From Faecalicatena orotica (GTDB taxonomy: Bacteria; Bacillota; Clostridia; Lachnospirales; Lachnospiraceae), in contig NZ_QGDL01000001.1 in assembly GCF_003149245.1 (NCBI RefSeq), positions 461,089-525,088 of the forward strand: 64,000 nt of DNA. Reading direction: 5' to 3'. Shown here in pieces: positions 24,655-33,181 of the stretch. A program made the position numbers and the translations under genes. Position 1 is the first letter of the stretch. The number at the start of each line of letters is the position of its first letter. The notes under the pieces were generated by a model, which ran no database searches, was not told the DNA's origin, and was given only the letters and a program-made list of their open reading frames with translations.

Positions 24655-26577
24655 TTAACCTGCCTCCCTTTCATCCTTTTTCAAATATTTTGAATAAATT
24701 TCTTCTTCATAGATGTCCACCGCTTTTCTGTCCGGCAGTGCAGGCTGGACTCCATATCTGGTCACACTCAGGCCGGATGCATAGATCGCGAATCCTATAG
24801 ACTGTATGATGTTCTTGCCCTCGCTGAGATAAACCGCCAAAGCACTTATGAAGGAATCTGCACCCCCTGTCGTATCTACCGGTTCGAACCCTGTCCCTTC
24901 AAAATACATGGACGTCCCTGCATTCCTGAAATAACAGCCCCTTGCCCCAAGCGTAACGATCACATTGCCGATTCCCTTTTCAAGCAGCATCTCGGCCTTT
25001 TCCTCCAGACTGTTTCCGTTTGGCATAAATATATTTAATTCATGCTCATTCGGTACAAAATAATCAACATACAGGAGAAGTTCCTCTTTAATCTTTTCGA
25101 CTGCTGATGGTTTCAGTATCACCTCTGTTTTATTTCTCTTGCAGAATTTCATGGTATATTCTGCGATGTCTCCCGGAATTTCCAGAGACAGCAGACAGTA
25201 TTTTGCACTCTCAAACAAATATTTGAAACGGTTGATGTGGGAAATGCTTAAATTCCGGTTCGCCCCCGGATATACCACAATCGTACTTTCCCCGGACCGC
25301 TCTACATTAATGTATGCTTTACCGCTTGGCATTGCGTTATCGAAAAGTACGCCGTCCATGTGCACATGATTCTCCGTCAGGCTCGTATAAAGCTGTTTGC
25401 CGTCCATATCATTTCCGAGACATCCGATCATGTAGACCTGACCTCCCAGCTTGCCGACGCCGACAGCCTGGTTTCCGCCTTTTCCGCCTGGATATACATA
25501 GACCCTCTCGGCAATCTGTGTTTCCCCATTGACAGGAATTCTGGATACCTCAATCGTCACATCCATATTCATACTGCCTACCACAATGATTTTTTCCCCC
25601 TGCTTTGTCTGGGCCGGTTCTGCAATACTTCCCCGCTCTGTAACCGATGGCGGATATCTCCTCATAACCTCAATTTGTTTCTCATTCTGAATCATTTCAG
25701 TCAGGTATTCCACCGCATCTCTAGCCATGTTTTCAGCAGGAAGCTTCACTGTGGTTATTCCATTTCCCAGCATCTCCATCAGCCTGTCGTCACCGACTGC
25801 AATTACGGACAGTTCGTCCGGAATCACCGTACGGCTTCTCTCCAGCACCTTGCAGACACAATAGGCAATCTCCTGTGACCCGCAGACAACCGCTGTCACG
25901 TTCTCGCTCATGCACTGGCTGACCCCATATTTTTCAATCTCTTTAACCGTTTCTCCTTCATATATCCATACCGGCTGTACCGGGAAATTGTTATCCTGCA
26001 TTGCCTGTTTATATCCATTCAGAATACTTCTTTCGTTTTTGTAAATAATACATGCGATTTTTTGATGCCCTGCCCTGATAAGACGTTCAGCCGCAAGCTT
26101 TCCCGCTTCCGAAAGCCGGTAATAGAAAGTTGCTTTCTGCCGTTCATCAAACTCCTTTGTACAGGACAGGTAGACCGATGCATTTTCAAATTTTGTGCCC
26201 GTGATCAGCTGCTCTGAATCAAGCAGAATGCCTGCAATCTTTCTGCGCGCCATCTCATCGACACCCTGTTTCATTTCCTTTATCCCGTCCACATAGCTGA
26301 CAGCCAGATTAAACCCTGCCTCCCGGGCCGCTTTCTCAGCGCTCATCACAAGTGCTTCCCGCTCTCTGTTATCCTTTCTCACCAGAAAACCAAGTAAATG
26401 ATTCTTCAGACCTTCTTTTTCCCGGTATTTCAAATACGGAACATAATTCTCTTCCTCTATTACCTTCAGGACCTTCCTCTTAGTCTCCTCACTGATATCC
26501 TTATCTTTGCCATTCATTACTTTTGAAACTGTCGATGCAGATACGCCGGCAAGTTTCGCAATATCATTTATATTCAT
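24655..26577 (-). CDS. LacI-family regulator fused to a ribokinase-like (PfkB) domain
   Basis: This 640-residue protein has a LacI helix-turn-helix at the N-terminus (INDIAKLAGVSASTVSKVMN), a periplasmic-binding-protein-like effector domain (~60-310), and a complete PfkB kinase fold from ~328 (IIVVGSMNMDVTIEV, PGGKGGNQA). The catalytic motif reads DTTGGAD (568-574) instead of DTTGAGD: the catalytic aspartate is kept but the anion-hole residues are swapped. The kinase part may act as a sugar sensor, as an enzyme, or both. It heads the nucleoside uptake and salvage operon. Start: ATG after AAAGGAGG. Confidence 0.92.
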   Translation of the reverse strand: MNINDIAKLAGVSASTVSKVMNGKDKDISEETKRKVLKVIEEENYVPYLKYREKEGLKNHLLGFLVRKDNREREALVMSAEKAAREAGFNLAVSYVDGIKEMKQGVDEMARRKIAGILLDSEQLITGTKFENASVYLSCTKEFDERQKATFYYRLSEAGKLAAERLIRAGHQKIACIIYKNERSILNGYKQAMQDNNFPVQPVWIYEGETVKEIEKYGVSQCMSENVTAVVCGSQEIAYCVCKVLERSRTVIPDELSVIAVGDDRLMEMLGNGITTVKLPAENMARDAVEYLTEMIQNEKQIEVMRRYPPSVTERGSIAEPAQTKQGEKIIVVGSMNMDVTIEVSRIPVNGETQIAERVYVYPGGKGGNQAVGVGKLGGQVYMIGCLGNDMDGKQLYTSLTENHVHMDGVLFDNAMPSGKAYINVERSGESTIVVYPGANRNLSISHINRFKYLFESAKYCLLSLEIPGDIAEYTMKFCKRNKTEVILKPSAVEKIKEELLLYVDYFVPNEHELNIFMPNGNSLEEKAEMLLEKGIGNVIVTLGARGCYFRNAGTSMYFEGTGFEPVDTTGGADSFISALAVYLSEGKNIIQSIGFAIYASGLSVTRYGVQPALPDRKAVDIYEEEIYSKYLKKDEREAG

Positions 26578-26787
26578 CTTTACCTCCTTTCGTTTATTTT
26601 GTTATTCAACAAGTTTAGTAAATTATTTTTGTTGTTTGAATCTTATCATTTTATGAATTTTAAATCAATATTTCTATTGAACGAAAGTATTTTCCGACAC
26701 ATTCAACAAAACCACTGGTTTCCGAAACATTTTTTGCTCCATAGTTTCTGGTAAAATTGCCGATGAAAATTTCTTATATTTTCGCAG
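26578..26787. other. Control region of the nucleoside operon
   Basis: Gene-free and AT-rich. A minus-strand promoter is visible (26640-26668). Between it and the start codon lie short symmetric elements: TTGTT-attc-AACAA (26599-26612) and TTTA-G-TAAA (26614-26622), which could be LacI-family operators. TTCAACAAAACC recurs near 26702. No stronger palindrome is seen. Confidence 0.45.
26640..26668 (-). promoter_or_regulatory. Promoter of the nucleoside uptake operon
   Basis: Minus-strand TTGATT (26668-26663) and TAAGAT (26645-26640) are 17 bases apart, about 60 bases upstream of the LacI-kinase start. Confidence 0.55.
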
Positions 26788-26854
26788 AAAAAAAGCGCAC
26801 TAAAAAAGGGATGAAAACTTATCCCATAGTCTAAGCTTTCAACCCTTTTCGTGC
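26788..26854 (-). terminator. Terminator of the PadR-DUF4097 operon
   Basis: On the minus strand, GCAC-GAAAAGGG-TTGAAA (from 26854) pairs with TTTCA-TCCCTTTT-TAGTGC (to 26797) in a long imperfect stem, followed by GC and seven T (26794-26788). Confidence 0.75.
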
Positions 26855-26867
26855 ATCTTCTGCCTCT

Positions 26868-27800
26868 TTACTTTTTCTTTATCGTGAAGTCGCCGCTCAC
26901 AGATCCAAGGTTAAAGGATGCCCCGCCATCTTTATATGTTCCCCGTTCATCCGCATGTGTCACTCCAAAATCACAGTTAAATGACCCACTTACGGTATCC
27001 AGATGGTAAGTAAACCCGTCATTCTCAGGTATCGCCAGTATAAAATCCCCACTTACACTGTCCGTTTTGATTTTATCCGGACATGTACTTGATTCTATCT
27101 CTACATCACCGGATACTGTATCGGATTCTACCTTCCGGCAGCTGCCCTTTACATTTACACTTCCGCTCGTGGTATTTGTGTTCAGCTTATCCTCCACTGT
27201 CACGTCAAGTCCTGTCAGGCAGCCGCTGGTGCTGTCCATCTCCAGTTTTGCTGTTTTGCACTTTTCCAGTTCGAAATCGCCGGAAGTTGAATTCAGATTA
27301 AACCTGTCTGCCGTAATCCCTTTGATGCGTGTGTTTGAGGAAATGGTATCTATTCCCACATACCCCAGCCTTTTCCCTGTTTCCTCTGGGATCTTTACTG
27401 TCAGTTCTTTACTCAGGCTCTTTCCCATTGACAGCATTTTTTTCTGTGCCTTCTGGTATTGTATCTTCAGCCTTCCATTTTTGTTGTAATAGTGAAGCTG
27501 CTCATTTTCCTTCAAATCTCTTGAAGCCTTCTCATAAAACTGAACCGTATCACCATCATATACTTCAACCCTGACACTTCCACTCATCCAGTTAATATCC
27601 AGATCGTTTATCTCGCTTCCGTCTATTTTTCCGGCCCCTGCCTGATATTTTCCGGAATCCGGATAATAATACCCGCTGCTGAATCCGATGTTGAACCAAT
27701 GGAAATTACCTGTCAAACCGAGTACCAGTATGATGACCAGCGCTGCTGCCGCAACAGACCAGGCTATAATCCGAATGATTGCTGATTGTCTTCTATCCAT
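26868..27800 (-). CDS. Membrane-anchored DUF4097-type beta-strand repeat protein
   Basis: This 310-residue protein has one N-terminal membrane helix (~11-32) and an extracytoplasmic part made of repeated short strands with the recurring pattern S-G-D or S-G-S (WMSGSVRVEV, TVSGDVEIES, SVSGDFTIKK), as in DUF4097/DUF2807 adhesin-like folds. Such proteins often accompany envelope-stress regulators. It lies 9 bp after the HAAS-like membrane protein gene, at the end of the PadR operon. Exact function is unknown. Confidence 0.82.
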   Translation of the reverse strand: MDRRQSAIIRIIAWSVAAAALVIILVLGLTGNFHWFNIGFSSGYYYPDSGKYQAGAGKIDGSEINDLDINWMSGSVRVEVYDGDTVQFYEKASRDLKENEQLHYYNKNGRLKIQYQKAQKKMLSMGKSLSKELTVKIPEETGKRLGYVGIDTISSNTRIKGITADRFNLNSTSGDFELEKCKTAKLEMDSTSGCLTGLDVTVEDKLNTNTTSGSVNVKGSCRKVESDTVSGDVEIESSTCPDKIKTDSVSGDFILAIPENDGFTYHLDTVSGSFNCDFGVTHADERGTYKDGGASFNLGSVSGDFTIKKK

Positions 27801-27809
27801 GTCCCCACC

Positions 27810-28475
27810 CTACCTTTTTAATTCAAATACAGCTTTCAGAATTCCTTCAACTGCAACACCAATCAGGAAAATCACCCATGTGATGTGCCATGCCATCGTC
27901 CAGAAACTAATCAGTATATAAATCACAACGATCAGTGCCCACAATGCACTGCTGATCGCCCTGAATGCCCTTCTGGCGGAATCGGTCTGCTGCTGCCACT
28001 CTCTGAATTCATCTACAATAGAGTCATCGGCGCGGTGATAATATGGCTTTGTTAAATTATTATAAATAAGGATTGCTGTTGCCACACCAATCATGCTAAA
28101 CATCAGTGCCGGGGCAATGCTGTCCTCATAAGCGCTTCCTGACATCAATATCGGAGGTAACAGACACATAATGTACAATGCAACTGCCACGGAAATCCGA
28201 AGTGCTGACTTCCTCCTCCATTTGTCCATCTTTTCGTCATATACAGGCTGCATATCCGTATTCTCATTCTGGAGCCCTGCAAGCAGTTCATCCATATCTC
28301 CGATAGTTGCAACTGCAATGTTATAGGCAGCCTCCTCCGTCTTTCCTTCTTTTAGCAGATCATGGTATTTGTCGACCAGATTCTGCAGAATCTCTTCCTT
28401 TAACTCCACTGTCTTTCTCGTTGGCTTCACATCCCTGAACAGGTGGTCCATATATGCCCTCAGTTTATCTTCCAT
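27810..28475 (-). CDS. HAAS/DUF1700-like membrane protein
   Basis: This protein of about 221 residues has an N-terminal helical segment (MEDKLRAYMDHLF, then TVELKEEILQNLVDKYHDLL and ATIGDMDELL) typical of HAAS or permease-prefix domains. About four membrane helices follow (~95-112, ~120-140, ~180-200, ~203-220). In this family the N-terminal part interacts with PadR-type regulators or transporters. The start at 28475 overlaps the padR end by 11 bp and has GGAGAGGAG upstream. It sits between a PadR regulator and a DUF4097 protein, a recurring Firmicutes module. Confidence 0.8.
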   Translation of the reverse strand: MEDKLRAYMDHLFRDVKPTRKTVELKEEILQNLVDKYHDLLKEGKTEEAAYNIAVATIGDMDELLAGLQNENTDMQPVYDEKMDKWRRKSALRISVAVALYIMCLLPPILMSGSAYEDSIAPALMFSMIGVATAILIYNNLTKPYYHRADDSIVDEFREWQQQTDSARRAFRAISSALWALIVVIYILISFWTMAWHITWVIFLIGVAVEGILKAVFELKR

Positions 28476-28815
28476 CTTGCCTCTCCTCTCCACTTTTGAT
28501 CAGAATATCTATCAGCTCTTTGGCTTCGTCCCATTCTTTCTTCATCTGATCATATGCCTGACGCCCTTCCGGGGTGATTGTATAATAGCGTCTCCTTGCC
28601 CCTGTATTCTCGTTTCCCCAATAGGAACAGATATACCCTGCCCCCTCCAGCCTCCGAAAGGCGGTATACAGTGTTGCTTCCTTTAATTCATAATTATTAT
28701 TTGTCTTCACCTGAATATCCTTGTTAATCTTATAGCCATAGCTGTCCTCCCTTGTCAGGTGTGCCAGGATGATAGTATCTGTATGCCCGCGGATTAAATC
28801 TGAAGCGATTGACAT
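28465..28815 (-). CDS. PadR-family transcriptional regulator
   Basis: This 116-residue protein has the PadR winged helix: ASDLIRGHTDTIILAHLTRE, then SYGYKINKDIQVKT, a recognition helix in LKEATLYTAFRRLEGAGYI and the wing GARRRYYTITPEG. The start at 28815 follows AAGGAGG by 7 bases; a longer frame from 28851 has no such site. PadR proteins repress their own operons and react to antimicrobial or phenolic compounds in known cases. Here it heads an operon with a HAAS-like and a DUF4097 protein, so envelope stress is a reasonable guess. Confidence 0.9.
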   Translation of the reverse strand: MSIASDLIRGHTDTIILAHLTREDSYGYKINKDIQVKTNNNYELKEATLYTAFRRLEGAGYICSYWGNENTGARRRYYTITPEGRQAYDQMKKEWDEAKELIDILIKSGEERQDGR

Positions 28816-28918
28816 ATACATACCTCCTTTCTTATACTTACATTTAAACATATGATACCTCGCCTGTCAAGGTATATATTTGAATAAACCAATCCATATG
28901 AACAAAGCGGTAATAAAA

Positions 28919-28954
28919 ATACTGCCCATGAATTCTCAGCTTCATGGGCAGTAT
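28919..28954 (-). terminator. Terminator of the sugar-acid operon
   Basis: ATACTGCCCATGAA and TTCATGGGCAGTAT form a perfect 14-bp stem with an 8-base loop. On the minus strand it is followed by TTTTTATT, and it begins 2 bases after the rpiR-type stop codon. Confidence 0.9.
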
Positions 28955-28956
28955 CT

Positions 28957-29832
28957 TTATTTCTTAATTTCTTTCTCGGCAGATAATGCCTGCCTTGTCT
29001 CATGGATATTCCTGATATATTGCTCCTGGTTCTTTAGTGCAATTGCAGTTACAACTACATCTATGATGGCAAGCATGGCAACGCGGGAACTTGAAGGTTC
29101 CTGCTTGTAAGAGGTTTCTCTCGCCCTCACCTCAAAGACCAGATCCGCCATTTTCCCCAAAAGGGATTCTTTGAACGAGGTAATCAGTACTGTCTTGGTT
29201 TTATTTTTCTTCGCAATATTTATTACTTCCGCAAAATGCTTTGTAGTCCCTGAATTTGAAAAGATGATAATTAGGTCTTTCTTTCCAAGCAGCGCCGCAC
29301 GCATTAGCTGAATATGGGAATCTATACACACCCAGGTATTGATGCCCGTCCTTAAAAACTTATTTTCTCCATCGATGGCAACTGTACCTGATCCACCCAG
29401 TCCGTAGAACTCTACTTTTCCGCCCCTGCACAAAAGCTGGAGCAGTTCTTCCATATTCTTATAGTTTATATAAGTAAATGTCTGCTGCAATGCAAGAATA
29501 TGGGAGTTAACAACCTTCTGCGAGATTTCCTGCAGTGAATCGGACTCCAAAATCTCTTCATGTATAATCTTTAATGTTTCATTTGTATAATTGCTTCCCT
29601 GTGCCAGAGCAATTTTGAAGTCCTGATAGCCGTCGAAATCAAGCTTTCGGCAAAAACGTACAACTGTCGGTTCTGAAACATTGACCTGCTTTGCAAGGCT
29701 CGCAATTGACAGACGCATCGTCTCATCTGAATTTTCCAGAACGTATCCTGCCACTTTCTGTTCTGCCTTGCTTAACATATCAAACAACTCCTGAATACGC
29801 AGTAATACTTCATTTTTTGAATGTAAGATCAT
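28957..29832 (-). CDS. RpiR/MurR-family regulator with SIS domain
   Basis: This 291-residue protein has an N-terminal RpiR helix-turn-helix (LAKQVNVSEPTVVRFCRKL) and a C-terminal SIS sugar-phosphate-binding domain (~120-260) with FYGLGGSGTVA and IFSNSGTTKH. It probably senses a phosphorylated intermediate of the sugar-acid pathway encoded upstream. The start at 29832 has GGGGAGG 8 bases before it; a longer frame from 29877 has none. A promoter of its own is possible (29875-29902), so it may be made at a basal level independent of the operon. Confidence 0.9.
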   Translation of the reverse strand: MILHSKNEVLLRIQELFDMLSKAEQKVAGYVLENSDETMRLSIASLAKQVNVSEPTVVRFCRKLDFDGYQDFKIALAQGSNYTNETLKIIHEEILESDSLQEISQKVVNSHILALQQTFTYINYKNMEELLQLLCRGGKVEFYGLGGSGTVAIDGENKFLRTGINTWVCIDSHIQLMRAALLGKKDLIIIFSNSGTTKHFAEVINIAKKNKTKTVLITSFKESLLGKMADLVFEVRARETSYKQEPSSSRVAMLAIIDVVVTAIALKNQEQYIRNIHETRQALSAEKEIKK

Positions 29833-29874
29833 AAGTGAATCCTCCCCAAAGTCATCCTGTTTTCCGGGATTACA

Positions 29875-29902
29875 CAATTATCTTACCACAGGAAACTGTC
29901 AA
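29875..29902 (-). promoter_or_regulatory. Possible internal promoter of the rpiR-type gene
   Basis: Minus-strand TTGACA (29902-29897) and TAATTG (29880-29875) are separated by 16 bases, between the dehydrogenase stop and the regulator start. A weak palindrome resembling RpiR sites (29903-29917) adjoins it. Confidence 0.4.
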
Positions 29903-29914
29903 GTACAATTAATT

Positions 29915-30868
29915 TCAGACATTCAGCATGTGTTCGGGATTCTTCTCAATCAAAACTTCAACCAGATGTTCTGATACGATTCTGGTAACATTCTTCATTG
30001 TTTCTATGGTAGAAGCCCCTATATGAGGAGTCATTGTTATGTCTAGTTCCCGAAGCGGAGATTCTAAATCCAGAGGCTCCTCTGCAAAAGCATCCAGTGC
30101 CGCCCCGCGAATCCTTTTTTCCCTAAGCGCCTCAATCAGCGCATCTGTCTCTATAAGGCCCCCTCTGGCGGTATTGACTATAATGACCTCTTTTTTCATC
30201 TGTCTTAAACTTGTTTCATTGATTATGCCCTGTGTACTTTCCAACAAGGGCAGGTTAAGGCTGACAAAATCACTTTCCCTGTAAATCTGATTAACGTCAT
30301 CTACCAATTCCACCTGAAACGCCTTACACCACTTCAGATCAGGAGCTGCATCATAGGCTAGCACACGCATCCGGAATCCTTGCAACAGCTCTACAAACCG
30401 CCTTCCAATAGCTCCCAGTCCAAGCACTCCGATCGTTTTCCCGGAAATCTCCACCCCTACCTCTCTTTCCCATCTCCTCTGATCAATCAGGCGGGAATGT
30501 TTTACAACTTTCCTTGCCTCGCACAGCAAAATCCCCAGATTCAGTTCTGCAACTGCCTGCGCATTGGCTCCCGGGCAGTTTCCCACATAGATATGCCGCT
30601 TTGATGCCTCCGCAACATCGATATGATCCACCCCGGTACCGTTCATATGTATGACTTTCAGCTTCTTTCCTGCCTCCAGAACCGTTTTATCAATCCTGTC
30701 TATTCCGCAGACCAGTGCATCATAATCTGGAACTGCCTTTGCTATTTGTTCACTTGACATATTGCTCACAGATGCTCTTTCAATTTCAATTCCTTTCTCC
30801 TTAAGTTCCTCAATAATTTCAGGATTATATCTTGCAAATGATTTTGAAGTTACTAACACTTTATACAT
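29915..30868 (-). CDS. D-2-hydroxyacid dehydrogenase (SerA/phosphoglycerate dehydrogenase-like)
   Basis: This 317-residue NAD-dependent dehydrogenase has the Rossmann motif GVLGLGAIGRRF, the arginine in VNTARGGLIETDAL, a glutamate in AEEPLD, and the catalytic histidine in PHIGAST. It lacks the ACT domains of full SerA, so it resembles glyoxylate/hydroxypyruvate or 2-ketogluconate reductases. The start at 30868 follows GGAGG closely. Inside a sugar-acid operon its role is likely reduction or oxidation of a 2-keto sugar acid, but the substrate is not readable from sequence. Confidence 0.87.
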   Translation of the reverse strand: MYKVLVTSKSFARYNPEIIEELKEKGIEIERASVSNMSSEQIAKAVPDYDALVCGIDRIDKTVLEAGKKLKVIHMNGTGVDHIDVAEASKRHIYVGNCPGANAQAVAELNLGILLCEARKVVKHSRLIDQRRWEREVGVEISGKTIGVLGLGAIGRRFVELLQGFRMRVLAYDAAPDLKWCKAFQVELVDDVNQIYRESDFVSLNLPLLESTQGIINETSLRQMKKEVIIVNTARGGLIETDALIEALREKRIRGAALDAFAEEPLDLESPLRELDITMTPHIGASTIETMKNVTRIVSEHLVEVLIEKNPEHMLNV

Positions 30869-30902
30869 ATTTACCTCCTGGCTCTGCCAGGCATTAAACT
30901 TT

Positions 30903-32396
30903 CTATAATTCAATGTTATACATTGCATTTCTGAGTCTTATGTATTTCACATATTTTTTCTGATATGAAATATGTTTGTCAATATCCGGCTGATATACAA
31001 AGTCCACAGCCAGTTCTTTTTCAAATGACAGTTCCTTTAGTACACCAATCCCATAGAGGGCAAAGATAGCCGCACCCATAATAGAACCTTCCGCCATATT
31101 GAGCGTAATAATCTTTTTCCCCAGTATATCTGCAAGCATCTGGCACATCGTTTTTGTTCTGGAAAGACCACCGGTAAGAATCAAGTCCGGGCATATTTTC
31201 ACCTGTTCATGAATAATATTTACAAGCGAAAACAGATCAAACCCAATACTTTCCAGATATGACTTTACAATATCTACAAGAGTGTGCTCATGAGTCAGCC
31301 CGTAAATCGTTGCCTTCACCTTCTCATCCCAGTAGGGACTTCTGCACTTAATCAGATAGGGCAGGAATAAAAGATCGTCGCAGGCCGGGGGAAGTTTATA
31401 CAGCTTTTTGTCTACCACATCAAAAATCTCATCAAAGCTCTTTGCATACGCAAATTCTGCAATATTCCGGATCATCCACTGATATCCATTTCCCACATTA
31501 CTTAAGATCCCACCATATACCCACATATGATCTGTCACGGCATAAGTCCACATCCGTTGCTCACTGTCCACCACCGGGACAGATGTCAGAACCCTTGCAG
31601 CTCCGGAGGTACCCAAGTCAATATTGATGACTCCTTCTTTTGAAGCTCCGCTCCCCAGATTTGCAAGTGGCCCGTCTCCTCCGCCCGGTACAACTTTTAT
31701 TCCTGATGGAAGCCCCAGCTCTTCTCTCAATTCCTGATTTCTGAACTCAAATACTGCTGCACCTGAAACAGGGCAGGATAACTGCTCCTCTGAAATTCCG
31801 ATCATACTCAGGGCACGGCTGTCCCATTCCAACTGATGAATATTGAACAGCCCGCTTCCTGATGCCATCGAGTAATCTACAACATACTCACCAATTATTT
31901 TTTCCATAATGTACTCTTTAATCGAAATGTATTTATAAGCCTTCGCTGCAATCTCCTGTTCATTCTCCCTGAGCCACATAATCTTGGATAAAGGATACAT
32001 AGAGTTCAAAGGACAGCCGGTTGCCTCATAGAGATAACTTTTTCCATAGATCATAGAAAGTCTTTCTGCCTGTTCGTCACTTCTGGAATCCGACCAGAGA
32101 ATCATATGATACAGTGGATGTCCGTTTATATCGACTGGAAAAATATTATACATCTGACTGCTGAATGACATCGCTTTAATACTCTGTCTGTCAACTCCGG
32201 CATTCTCAATGCAGGCCCTGACTGTATCTTTGAAATACTTCTCAATTTCACTCGGAGACTGTTCCTGCATATACTTACTCACGAGAATGACATCGTATCT
32301 GGTCTGCTCTCTATGCAGGATATTTCCTTCTTCATCGATAATCATGGCTCTCACACTTGATGTTCCGATATCCAACGCAAGGACATTTGTACTCAT
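30903..32396 (-). CDS. FGGY-family carbohydrate kinase (gluconokinase/xylulokinase-like)
   Basis: This 497-residue kinase has the two actin-like ATPase domains of FGGY kinases: ALDIGTSSVRAMIIDEEG at the start, SDSRSDEQAERL in the sugar site region, GGGDGPLANLGSG, INIDLGTSGAARV, and VPGGGD. The second domain ends with LTGGLSRTKTMCQMLADIL. General similarity is closest to gluconokinase-type members. It probably phosphorylates the sugar acid imported by the TRAP system or its 2-keto-3-deoxy derivative. It follows the KDPG-type aldolase gene with 43 bp between. Confidence 0.88.
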   Translation of the reverse strand: MSTNVLALDIGTSSVRAMIIDEEGNILHREQTRYDVILVSKYMQEQSPSEIEKYFKDTVRACIENAGVDRQSIKAMSFSSQMYNIFPVDINGHPLYHMILWSDSRSDEQAERLSMIYGKSYLYEATGCPLNSMYPLSKIMWLRENEQEIAAKAYKYISIKEYIMEKIIGEYVVDYSMASGSGLFNIHQLEWDSRALSMIGISEEQLSCPVSGAAVFEFRNQELREELGLPSGIKVVPGGGDGPLANLGSGASKEGVINIDLGTSGAARVLTSVPVVDSEQRMWTYAVTDHMWVYGGILSNVGNGYQWMIRNIAEFAYAKSFDEIFDVVDKKLYKLPPACDDLLFLPYLIKCRSPYWDEKVKATIYGLTHEHTLVDIVKSYLESIGFDLFSLVNIIHEQVKICPDLILTGGLSRTKTMCQMLADILGKKIITLNMAEGSIMGAAIFALYGIGVLKELSFEKELAVDFVYQPDIDKHISYQKKYVKYIRLRNAMYNIEL

Positions 32397-32439
32397 ATAT
32401 TTTTTACCTCTCTTCCTGACCGGATTCTTTTATGGTTAC

Positions 32440-33084
32440 CTAACTCTGGCGTGCTGCTCTGATATTGGCCGAAAACCGCCTCGCAAGATCAGTAATTGCC
32501 CCATAATCACCTGTCTTTGCTCCTGCTGTCAGGCTTCCGCCTGCGCCAACAGCAACACAGCCTGCCTTAATCCATGTTTCTACGTTATCAACATCCACAC
32601 CGCCCGACGGCATCATTTCAGCCTGTGGCATGGGACCTTTGACGGCTTTCACAAAATCAACTTTTAAGACATTGCCCGGAAAGATTTTTACGATGTCCAC
32701 ACCATATTTTAACGCTTCAGAAATCTCTTTCAGTGTCATACACCCCGGCATATAGGGAATTTTATATAAATTGCAGAGCATCGCAGTTTCTCTGTCAAAA
32801 CTGGAGCTTACGATATATTGGGCTCCGCTTAATATTGCAATTCTTGCCGTAGGTGCATCTAAAACGGTTCCTGCACCGATTAGAATTTCTTCCGGTTTAT
32901 ATGTTTTTGCCAGTTCTTCAATGATGCGATGTGCTCCCGGCACTGTAAATGTAATCTCTACTGAGGCGCAGCCTCCCGCGATGCAGGCTTCTGTAATCTT
33001 CTTTGCCTCATCCGCGTGTTCCGCACGCACGACCGCAACTAATCCATTTTCTTTTATTTTTTTTAATATTTCTTCTTTTTTCAT
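32440..33084 (-). CDS. eda: KDPG/KHG aldolase (Eda-like)
   Basis: This 214-residue class I aldolase has the Eda signature: catalytic glutamate in VEITF, Schiff-base lysine in DIVKIFPGNV, and the phosphate-binding MPSGGVD and VGAGGSL loops. It splits 2-keto-3-deoxy-6-phosphogluconate (or the unphosphorylated or KHG analogue) into pyruvate and an aldehyde. The ATG at 33084 lies 8 bases after AGGAG; an ATG at 33090 is too close. The partner kinase is encoded next. No Edd-type dehydratase is present in the operon. Confidence 0.92.
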   Translation of the reverse strand: MKKEEILKKIKENGLVAVVRAEHADEAKKITEACIAGGCASVEITFTVPGAHRIIEELAKTYKPEEILIGAGTVLDAPTARIAILSGAQYIVSSSFDRETAMLCNLYKIPYMPGCMTLKEISEALKYGVDIVKIFPGNVLKVDFVKAVKGPMPQAEMMPSGGVDVDNVETWIKAGCVAVGAGGSLTAGAKTGDYGAITDLARRFSANIRAARQS

Positions 33085-33181
33085 TTTCATTCTCCTATAT
33101 CTTTCATAAATTTACAATAGTTTTCTTGAAAGGGCACATATTTTAAAGTAAAAAGAATACCTTACCTCATCCAGACTGCTT

